From: Rotaria socialis
Lineage: Eukaryota > Rotifera > Eurotatoria > Philodinida > Philodinidae
Assembly: GCA_905331475.1 (NCBI GenBank)
Contig: CAJNYU010003841.1
Coordinates: 62,001-126,000 of the forward strand
Direction: 5' to 3'
Length of the DNA: 64,000 nt
Below, one piece after another: positions 34,099 to 44,152 of the stretch; positions within the stretch are counted from its first letter, which is position 1, and every line of letters starts with the position of its first letter. The translations under genes were made by a program, and so were the position numbers. The notes beneath the pieces are model-generated. The model was given only the letters and a program-made list of their open reading frames with translations, was not told where the DNA came from and ran no database searches.

Positions 34099-36479
34099 TT
34101 AAGACCATCGCGTTGGTTGTCCTTGTAATTGAACTGTATGTATGTGTTGTTTTCCAATTATAATTTTATATGAACCTGGTTCTAACCATTTCGATCCATC
34201 AAGTGCTACTGTTAACAATGCATCAATATTTAATGGGAAAAAAACTTGTGTCATTTCATTAACATCTAATCGAACACGTTCAAAACCAAATAATTTTTTA
34301 ATTGGCGGTGTTTGATCATTGAAAGAAGTTTTGGGTGGTGTAATAAATGCAAGCACAGCATCATCACCTGCCACTTCGCCTGTGTTCGTTACATTAACAC
34401 GATACAGATGAAGGCGCACCTTCTTTTCGTCATAATTATTTTTCATTAAGAATTCTATTGAAAATATTGAATTCATCGAATCATTATACCATGAGTAACT
34501 GAATGTTGTATATGAAAGACCATAGCCAAATTCAAACACTGCTTGTCCCGTATAGAATTTGTATGTTCGACCAGGATTCATTGGTGATGGTCGCATTTGC
34601 ATATCAAACATACTAACAGCATCAACATATGATGCAGGATAGATTGTTATTGGCAAACGTCCACCAGGATTATATTGACCAAACATGATGTTAGCTATAG
34701 CAAGACCGCCAGCTTGTCCAGCGTAACCCATCCAGATAAGACTATCATATTGAGAAGAATCACGTATATATGTTAGGTCAAGACTACTACCAGACATAAT
34801 AACAACGTGAAGAGGCGAACGAACAACTTTTTCAAGTTGTTCCAGTAAAGCTAATTGAACGGAAGGTAATGCAATCGATGTTCGATCATGACCTTCAGAT
34901 TCTATTGATTGATCAATACCACCAAAGAAAATAACAATATCAGATAAACGAGCTAATTCAATGGCTTCTGCGAAACCACTCTGATCAACGTTGGATATTT
35001 TACAACCATAAGCAAACGAAATATTGATAGAATAACCTTAAATAAAAATTGAAACAGATCAAGTTGAAATGAATTTATTTAAAACTACCTTGAGTTACTG
35101 CTTGAAAGCCATTAATAGGATCAATCAAAAATGGAGCTTTTCCATAGTAATTGCCTTGCATTAAAACTGTCGCATTTGCTGTTGGTCCAATTAGTGCAAT
35201 TCTTTTGTTCATTAGTTGATTCAAATTTAATGGTAATGCTTTATTTGTATTTTTCAATAAAACAATACTTTGTTGTGCAGCATGTAAAGATAATTTTCTC
35301 GTTTCTGCTGTATCAACATCAGCATGTGATAATTTTCTATATGGCTGTTGTTCAGGTGGATCAAAATAGCCAAGACGAACAAGAACATTAAATGAACGCT
35401 GAAGTGCTTGATCAATATCAGCTTCGACAATGGTTTTATTATATAATGCTTGTTGAGTATGTTTTGAATAAAAATCTCCACAATTAAGATCTGTACCAGC
35501 ATGCAATGCAACAGCAACTGTATCTTCTACTGTTGACGTATAATGATGTGAATTCATTATGGTTGAAACAGCACCGCAATCACTAACAACAAAACCATCA
35601 AGATGATACGATTCACTATAATAAAGAAAAGAAAAGTTGATATTCTTTTTAAAATTTATTATCTGAATACCGTGCAATAGTTTGAAGTAGAAACTTATTT
35701 GCACAAGATGGAACACCATTAACAGCATTATAACTACACATAATACTTGCAACTTTTGCATCACGAACACATGATTCAAAAGAGGGTAAATATGTTTCAA
35801 TAAGATCCTGATCACTTACACGAGCATCAAAATGAAAACGATCTGTACCATTCCAATTCTCTAAATCATACGCAGCATAATGTTTACAATCAGCGGCTAT
35901 TTTCAAATAACGTTCATCTTCACCACGTTGCAAACCATTGATTAGTGAATAAACATATTGTGATGTGAGAAATGGATCTTCACCTGGTGTTTCCTGACCA
36001 CGACCCCATCGAGGATCACGAAATATATTTATATTTGGTGTAAAAAAAACTAAACCAGCACGACCTTCATTATTGAATGCTCGTGCTTCAGTTGATATAA
36101 TACTGGCAATATGATAAACAAGACTCAGATTGAATGTTGCACCAAGATTGATAGGCGTCGGAAAACTAGTCGCTGCAGGTAGATCACCACCAAATGACAC
36201 ACCAGGTGAATATGCTACACCATGTAAAGCTTCAGACCACCATTCAAACTTAGGTAAACCTAGACGAGGTATAGCAGCTGCTGTTGTTACCAGTTGTGTA
36301 ATTTTTTCATCGGTTGTCATGCGACTTATGAGATCACTTGCTCTCTGATGTGATGGAAGCGATTGATCACATATCGGATATGTTGAAAGTGGACCCGATT
36401 TACAATCAGGAAAACTTCCTGTTTGTGCATTGAGGTTAATCACAAGATTGAAGAATAATATTAAACGAAAATGCATCAC
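34099..36479 (-). CDS. Secreted GH3 beta-xylosidase/beta-glucosidase
   Basis: Three exons, 35671-36479, 35089-35615 and 34099-35036, give 757 aa. A signal peptide (MMHFRLILFFNLVINLNA) precedes the GH3 barrel: LISRMTTDEKITQL, EWWSEALHGVAYSPG, FTPNINIFRDPRWGRGQETP, ADCKHYAAYDLE and FVVSDCGAV, whose Asp at about residue 282 is the expected nucleophile. The alpha/beta sandwich follows with QQSIVLLKNTNKALPLN, RIALIGPTA and IESEGHDRTSIALP, where Glu491 or Glu493 is the likely acid/base. A C-terminal fibronectin-III-like domain ends the protein (FEFGYGLSYTTFSY, VNVTNTGEVAGDDAVLAF). EWWSEALHGV is typical of the plant/fungal/bacterial xylosidase clade. It should release sugars from xylan or beta-glucans outside the cell. 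Animals rarely carry this clade; transfer is likely, with two introns gained later. Confidence 0.92.
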
Positions 36480-39212
36480 TGTCGTTGTGTTTCTTTAGGT
36501 GAATTTTTAAACTAAAGAAACCATCTATTTTAGGTATTGTGACATATATAGAAATAGATAAAACTTCAAGAGCAGCAACTTTTTTCTCAAAAAGATAATA
36601 GAGTATTCAAGTTATCTAGCTATGGCACAAGGGGTAGGCTAATGTAATCATTGTTACCCCCTGTAGATATCTCTCAAGGTGTGGTTTTCGCAGTGGTCTG
36701 AGTGAAGCAAAATTCTCTTGTAAATAAATATTTATATTAGAAATATATTTGGAATGAATATTCAGTTACAAAACTACCCAGGTCGAGGAATCCGACAGTA
36801 GGCACCTATCGGAACCCATCCGATCCGACTGGAATCCAATAGGATCTTATCGGATCCTGTCCGATCTTACAGAATTATCGTTGGATTCCGTGTCGAGGAA
36901 TCTATGCCGGATCCTCATTGTCGGATTCCTATGAATTCCAATGAAAAACCGCTGCATGTCATCGAAAGTTCATAGAATTCCGACACTGAGGATCCGACAT
37001 CGATTCCTCGACCCGGAATCCAATAGAATTGTATCGGATCCGATGTCGGATCAGTCGACCTGGGTACGTAACCATGAAATGATCACTCTGTTGATGATCT
37101 TTGTTATCAGTATGAAATGTTACCCTCTTGCTGGTTTCATTAACATATATATGTAACATTTTTAATTCGGCCATTTTTCATTTAAATAGATTGATGATTA
37201 ATTCAGTTACTGTTAGAATCTATTTTATTCTTGTCAAAAATACTTTCACAAAGATCTATCAACTTGAGGAAGATCTATCTTTTCTAAATAATACATACCC
37301 TAGTGTATTTGTACTTTTTTGTCATCCACGTGACGCCTAGTTTTTATGCATTCTTCCGTACTGTTTTTCTTTCATTCTGTCACTACGCATGTATATAGCA
37401 GGTCGTATAAAATTTATGTTGTCCCGTAATAAAAAAATCGAGTGAATCATACCTGTTAGATAGAGAATAAAATACTATGTGAACAGAAGTAGACATCACT
37501 ATTCATAGATGTCATAATACTACACAACTAGTCCAATTATCGAAATTTTGGTCGGTTGTGAATGAAATTTTCCAGGTACGTAGTGTATACGCACTAGCTA
37601 AGGTTTCTTCTAGGAGGAAGTGTGTTGTGCGAACGAGAAAACAATTAACTATCTCTACTCCTCCTTTCATTTATATTTGTTTTTAAGTGACAGTTAAATT
37701 GCAATTATGAAGTATGTAAAATGTAAAAATCAAGCAAGAAAAACAGTACATGAACGTTTGATTATAGACCCAAAAAAGTATTTTCTTAAATATTAGAGGG
37801 TTGCCACAACCTCAGCAGTCCTCTAGTTGAACCAGCCATGTAACACGGTTACATTGGGTATCGAGTTTTCAATGCCATCATATATCCATTTAATTCATTT
37901 GATGTGTATGACCTCTAGAGTAATACGTTGAATGTGCGAGAATTGTTTGGTAAGCGCTGAGGAAGTACTCGGATAGGTTTGGGTGGAGAAAAATTTGCTG
38001 TCCAGTGTAACAGGATTATGCCAGCATTCATCCTTATTTGCAATCGTTTGAAATTTAGAAAGCCGTTATAAAATTGGCCTACTATGATGATTCATCATTT
38101 TATTACAGAATTCATTTAAATGTAACTGATTTTCAAAAGTATAGATCAGAATATTTATCATACACGTTATATGCAAGTTGATTTTTTGTATGATTGAAAG
38201 ATGATCAACATCTCCTAGTCTACTTCAACAGAATTCATCATTATTTTATCAATCATCTCAAGTATATACACGATCAAGAAAGGAAAACTAAATCTGTCAA
38301 CTGTGTTTTAGGCATCGTATATATAGCTTATAAATCTGTTTTTGATTTGCAGAAGATAATTTTATTTTTTCGGCTTCTGCTGATACTAGTTGATGATGAA
38401 GATGTACATCTAAAAAACACAAGCATCTGTACTCTGCTCGTCACAAAACCAACGACTCGTGAAATAAAATAGCATTATATATATCAATATCAATCATTAC
38501 AACGAGTACATATATGTTCCATCTCGCGTTCACTTTTTTTGTTTTTAGATTTTTTTGTTGATTTAGGCACTGAAATAATAATTGTTGGAAGAGCATGAAC
38601 ATTCAAGTGAAGTAAGATATTCCGCATTTTAATAATTAATCAAAACGATGCTAGAAAATAATCGGTCAGAAGAGTTTTGAGTATCAAATCTATTAGGCTT
38701 CTTTTCTGCTTTTTGAAACTATTGCGTTCAGTCAAAAACCTAAGCTTTTCCACAGAAGAGAAAAACCAAATAGAAATAATAACATCAAAAGAACAATAAC
38801 TCTTTATGAGTAGAATAAATGAGAGAATAATAGAAACATCTTTTTTATTATCATGAGTTTTTGAGAGGTCGTATAAATGTTTTGTTTAGGAAAAATGTAT
38901 ACATCTGTTAGAACACATGAAGATCTACTTGGAGAGCTGATTTTCATCATTGAACAACACTTTAGCTCGAATCCAAGACAAAGTCGAATCCTCAGCTAAT
39001 ATATCGTAAGAATTTTTTATTTTGAAATGAAGAACAAAGCTAGAATACACATAAAAACGAAATGATTCATGATTATAAAAAGCATCAAATTAATTGTCTT
39101 ACTTGAGAGTATAATTCTAGTCAAGCATTTAGAATTTTACATCTTAATTTTTCATGTTTTTAACGTGGCCGACAGCACATCTCTAGCTTTTCACCAGCGA
39201 GGATGATACAAC
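36480..39212. other. Intergenic, one MITE
   Basis: Contains the palindromic TA-flanked element at 36777-37064. Overlapping open frames at 36941-37174 on both strands come from that palindrome. The frame at 38194-38472 has no support. Otherwise AT-rich with nothing recognised. Confidence 0.5.
36777..37064. mobile_element. MITE, 288 bp, TA-flanked, internally palindromic
   Basis: The left end reads CCCAGGTCGAGGAATCCGAC and the right end, reverse-complemented, CCCAGGTCGACTGATCCGAC, with TA on both sides (36775-36776, 37065-37066), as left by TA-targeting transposases such as Tc1/mariner or PIF-type. The interior is full of repeated GGATCCGA/TCGGATCC and GAGGAATC/GATTCCTC motifs in both orientations, so much of it can fold. 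No transposase is encoded. A diverged relative lies at about 39576-39705. Confidence 0.75.
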
Positions 39213-39408
39213 TTACTGATATAGGCGACAAGTTAATTTATATTTACAATCATCTAAAAACGGTGTACAAGATTCACCTTCCTTGCGACTATATAATAGC
39301 GCAAAACTATAATAATAGCAAATGACATTATATGAGCTCAACAGAATAATTTACTTACTTCGAGCCAATAAAACTGATCACAAGAAGGAAAATAAGCCCA
39401 AATCGCAT
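39213..39408 (-). CDS. Tiny secreted Cys-rich peptide (candidate)
   Basis: Two exons, 39359-39408 and 39213-39288, give 41 aa. Exon 1 is a textbook signal peptide (MRFGLIFLLVISFIGS) ending at a strong GTAAGT donor. Exon 2, after an ATATAG acceptor, encodes RKEGESCTPFLDDCKYKLTC plus RLYQ and a stop. Three Cys are spaced C-x6-C-x5-C. A TATATAAAAG box lies 25-34 bases upstream of this Met, which is why I prefer it to the Met at 39420. A GTAAGT donor overlaps the stop, and 31-50 bases on a frame reads EMCCRPR and stop, so a third exon with further Cys is possible although I could not join it in frame. The family is unknown; a host-defence or other extracellular role is only a guess. Confidence 0.42.
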
Positions 39409-39432
39409 TTTAACTTGCATTTGTCCGATCAA

Positions 39433-39442
39433 CTTTTATATA
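39433..39442 (-). promoter_or_regulatory. TATA box upstream of the Cys-rich peptide
   Basis: TATATAAAAG on the minus strand, at the right distance to place transcription start near the Met at 39408. Core promoter call by sequence only. Confidence 0.4.
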
Positions 39443-39575
39443 AAATTAGAATATGTAAATATATTTCTAGAAGTAAAATGTTTCCTCTGGTGCTCTAGTT
39501 TTAAAACTATTTATTTTCTTTCGATTAATCGTAAGAATTATGAGTACTAGGGAGTGAATGGATTACTGTTTCTTA

Positions 39576-39705
39576 GCCCAAGTGAATGAATCCGATACCA
39601 AATCCGACGAGCCGACAAAGTCCCATGAGATTCCTGGTTGAGGAACTACTAACGGATCCCTATTGTTGGAATCCGATGAACATCCGACCAAATCAAACCA
39701 CCGAA
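39576..39705. repeat. Diverged fragment related to the 36777-37064 MITE
   Basis: Shares the vocabulary AATCCGA, TTGAGGAA and CGGATCC in a similar order with the MITE, but without intact ends or TA-flanked TIRs. Read as an old, decayed copy. Confidence 0.4.
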
Positions 39706-41099
39706 TTTTCAAGCTGTTTTATATTTTGAATGGGATTATTCAACGCGGCAAAGCAGATATAACAAGCATTACATACAATACTACCTTTCGTATCTCGTAT
39801 ATGGTTGATTACAGAAGTAGAAAATAATGAAATGACAAATGAGCACTCTTCTTCATCTCAAAAGATCATGACTGTTCCCTTCATATTCAGGATAAATTTA
39901 TATCGCTTCAGTGTCGTTTACGTACCCTTCTTGTGGGCGTGGGTGATTTTGTTCACAGATTCTAAAATTTCAAGCTGATTTCATTGTAATGTACAGAACT
40001 ATATAGAAGAACCTGTTCAGTATGCAATTATAGAAAGAAAACAAAAATGTTTCTTTTGAAATATTTTTCACCGAGATGCTCGTATCTATATTTTAGATGT
40101 ATGTTGGCAATTATAAATTGTGAATTATTCCAGTCTTTATTATGGTGAAAAGTTGAAAATATCACGTGAAATTATAAAATAAAAATTACACTGTCAATCT
40201 ATTTTATTATTATCATGATATGGTTTGGATGATCATGTTTCACCTCAACAAAAATTACAATGAATGACTTTACGAAAATAGAAATACAATTATGATTAGT
40301 ATTACTAACTCTTTCTAAAAATTGAAGGCTTATTTGTTCATACAAGTATATGACACAGGAACAGTTGGAAAATCCTTGGTAGAAGTAAACGACATAAAAA
40401 CGATATACTACGGTGAGATTAAGGTGATAGAGGACGAAAGTATAGTCTCTTCATCACTTATTCTTTTTCATGGGCAGCAGTTCTAAACGACGTCGTTAAC
40501 GTTTCGCGATGAAACGAAGGTCGTTTTCATCATTTACGGCATCAAATGCATCGTTTCAGGCAGTTTAATGTCACTGTTCATGTGGTTAAAATTATGAACC
40601 TTGCTCACTTCATATTAAATGGGTAATTTCTACCAATATCACTTAACTCGTACTTGGGTTGCATATTTTGAAGGATTTTTGTATATTACACTGATACGCA
40701 CTATAATTGATGAGAAAGATCAGATTAAATATAAAGATTATAAAAATACTTCCAATAAGAAGTGTCAACGTTTGAAGTAACCTAATTATTTATAAATTTG
40801 TTGATCATTTATTTCCGCGTCTGTCAATATTATATATATATATATGATTCATCAAAGCTTTCGTCAATTGCGAGGATAAAGTCAAAATATTACTCCTGGA
40901 GTTTTTAAAAGAACCATGTTGTGACTATAAAATAAAAGTATGTAAATTCATTGTTTGCAATCATTCTCTCTTTCATCTGTTTTTTATTATAGCAATTGAA
41001 CTACTGCTAGTTTGATCGAGAAATATGCTCTTTCAAATAATCTATCATTTAGCCAAACTTGATAAAAGTTATCTGATCATATAAGAATAAAGATATGCC

Positions 41100-42002
41100 A
41101 TGCTTTTGCATTATTATTATTTTGAAATGCCTGAACTCATAACAATTGGAAATAATATAGAAATCGATTTCACAAAAAATCCAATGAGTATCGGATGTTT
41201 AAATCATTCAATCTATGAATGGATTAATCTTCTATCGAAATTTTTTGTTCTACTTGTTGTCGGCATCTTAACAATTGTTCTTCCATTGCAACAACAAAAT
41301 CTTAGTGATCGTGAAAATGAACATTCTAAGACAATAGCTTTGAATAGCCGTTTACAAGATATTGCATTAATACATGATCAACAAAAACAACAACAAGCTG
41401 TATTAAATACATATGAACAAGATTTATGTAATCTTACTCTTCAATATAGTTCTATATATAATTCTAATGATACAAATGATGATGGCACATGATAATTATG
41501 ATACAAGCGAAAGTCATAATGAAAATAACGGTGAACGTATTTCTTTCATTATCAGTGCAAACTCGTTTATGCATTGAGACAGCCGGATCCAGTACGAAAA
41601 CTTTTACTCATACAATTATTGATTGATAGTAGAGTTCAACATCGAATCAACATATCACATGCAGATCTATCCTCATTAGCATTTTCCTCAGATTCGTTTT
41701 ATAGTCAATTAAGATTTGTGAATACCATTGCTCGAAATCTATCATTAAGACGTGTTCATTTATATCAAAGCAACTTTTCATATTCGAATTTAGATGAATC
41801 ATCATTTCAAGACTACAATTGTTCATATTCAGATTTTAGTCATACATCATTACAACGAACTGATTGGACAGATGCCGATTTAACGCAAGTTATATTCAAT
41901 TATACTAACTTGTTAGGAGCAAAAATGACTTCTCACCAACTGGCTACAGTAAAAAGTCTAACGGAAGTCACATTATCGAATGATTCTATTGTTGCTATTT
42001 GA
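41100..42002 (+). CDS. Membrane protein with pentapeptide-like repeats (junction uncertain)
   Basis: Two parts. The first (41100-41492, or from Met at 41127) has one membrane segment (KFFVLLVVGILTIVLPL), then a Gln-rich coiled coil. The second, from an ATCAG acceptor at 41555 to the stop at 42002, opens with CKLVYALRQPDPVRKLLLIQ and continues with A(D/N)L-type pentapeptide-like repeats: ISHADLSSLAF, VHLYQSNFSYSNLDESSFQD, SDFSHTSLQRTDWTDADLTQ and YTNLLGAKMT, which would form a beta-helix. Proteins with this layout (TM, coiled coil, LRQ-D block, pentapeptides) look like a rotifer multigene family. I could not find a GT donor joining the two frames in phase: the first runs into a stop at 41490. 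GTATTA at 41399 would fit the phase but is weak. A frameshift, hence a decaying copy, is the alternative. The function is unknown. Confidence 0.55.
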
Positions 42003-44152
42003 TTTTTTTTTACTTTCTGAGTCCTATTACAGATTTTATCGAATTTCAAATATTTTGTATTTTCTATAATAATCTGACGAAACTTACAAATGTTTTACTG
42101 TTTTCAACATAAATCGTGCACGATATGCTAATATAGGAGAAAATAATTAAAATGTTAAAACAAAAATTTTCTTCGTCTGTAGTGTTCGAATAAATAATAG
42201 TGCAAATTCTAAAAGCATGAAGAATTTTAACCGAAGATATTTATGCATTTAGTTTTGTTTTCATGTGTCTTTGCTACAATTTCTGTCCGTAGAGTGAAGC
42301 ATTTTTTCTAGAAGCTATTGCAAGTACGTTCTCCTCTAGTCCTATGATCTATTGCCTATGAAATAAAGATTGATTTCTTTTATTTATTATATTCGTTTCA
42401 TGAAATAGTTATTCGTGTATTATACTTCGCCAACAATTCCATGTCTACAATTTTCTATTCGATTATCAGACTATTGCATAGGTTCCTAGAATAATAAAGA
42501 AAAAATAACGACATACATAATATACAGCTCAAATCTAGAAAAAATAATATTTATTAACTTAACTATTATTCTTTCCTTATATTTTCTATCAAATAGGGTA
42601 GTAAAGAATTGCCAAATCCTTTATCAAGGCTCGGAAATAGAATAAATATGACGCTAGTTTTCAATAACTTTAAATTGTGTTACAACTATGTGCGAAGGAA
42701 TTATTTCTCATATGTAATTAAATAACTTTTGTGATAACAGTAAAAATCAATTTCGAACGCATATATCTTAATCATCAAAATGCCTGTTATATATTCTCAT
42801 GATTGCTAAACATATTTGTATCATCAAATTTTAAAAAACGTCGAGCAGAAAATCTGAATACAAAATGTATGTTTCAATGACTAGCGGCACATTTTAGCTT
42901 GATTATTTACTTTTCTCTACTTTTGTTTTCTTTACATATTCCTTTTACGGTAAACAACAATAACGATAATAATATGTCTTTGATAAATATAATTTGATGC
43001 ACCTCCTACATTTATATTGTTTCAATAGACTCCATGGTAGCGGTGATTATTGAATAAAACGATGTGCTATAATTCTATTTAGCATTACGCTCTTAGTGAT
43101 ACATCCGATGTAGTAAAAACTCATGTTAAGAAGTTGAATCCATTTATTGTTGTAAAAGAGCGACCTCTGTAAAACCATCGTACTTGGTCATGAGACATAT
43201 CCACTCATTATCAATTATATTCCTAACCGGCAGCATCAAGTGAAAATTTAGAAATATTATCTTTAAATCATGCTTAATAAAATAAAAAAATTTCATTTTT
43301 TATTCATTTCTAGAGCTCTTCATTTAGATATTGTTTATGGATATTTCTTCAGTTACTTTTTTGAGCTTCAAATAATTCGAATTATTGATTGAGACAATGA
43401 GTATTATTGTCTTATTAGGTATCTTGAGTATTTTTATTCGAATAGAAAAATTAGTTATAATCATTGATTATTGGCAGATGCAAATTATGTTTTAACTAAT
43501 CAGTTTTTTCTTTCGATGACATTCAGCGTAGTACATTTGGTGCACAAAATAAAATATCGATGCTTACATTGAATAATAATGGTATTAATTACTTATTTGC
43601 TGCATGAATATACGAATCTAACAATAATTATATTCAAAGTGCAAAAGAAATGCTTAGAATCATTATGTTTTCTATTTATAGAAGGGAACGTATTTATGAA
43701 GACATTATACATTATACTCGAAACTTGGAACAAGAATATATAAAATTTATACTATGTTGAGGCAATACAATTATTCTTTTCTAAGGTAATACAGTTGATT
43801 GGAAATATAGCTTATCTTTTTTTCATTGGACTCCTATTGATCCTCAAGTATTTGAAATCTATGAAGATATCTTATCAGTGTTTAGTTATTGTTGAGAGAA
43901 TTGATACAATACGCAAAACATAAAAGATTTTCATGTTACCCTTACACTTTTATTCATAATTTTATATGGAGGCCACTCATTTTCTAACGTATATACATTT
44001 GATAAATTATTTTAAAATCTACATAAGAATGTAATTTTGACTGTGCTTTTCTATTTGTAAAATTTTGTGTATTTTTAAGTAATAAATAAATACAATTTTT
44101 ATTGTTTTAATTACAAAAAAAAATCATTTTGAATAAATATTCATCTTTGCAG
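42003..44152. other. Intergenic, nothing recognised
   Basis: 2.1 kb of very AT-rich sequence between the pentapeptide gene and WDR59. No frame, RNA gene or terminal repeats that I can support. Confidence 0.5.

Larger units (their letters stand above)
39421..41099. other. Intergenic with a repeat relic
   Basis: Contains a diverged relative of the 36777-37064 element (39576-39705) and a (TA)n tract near 40832-40845. No gene is supported. Confidence 0.45.

Noticed and set aside
36941-37174. Overlapping open frames of about 71 codons on both strands
   Set aside because: They arise from the palindromic interior of the TA-flanked MITE and have no start, splice or family support.
38194-38472. 92-codon plus-strand frame as a gene
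   Set aside because: AT-driven composition, no domain, no signal and no adjoining exon that extends it.
40488-40560. Palindrome-rich patch (AACGACGTCGTTAACG) as a regulatory or mobile site
   Set aside because: Short, unaccompanied by a duplication or a nearby gene; probably chance.
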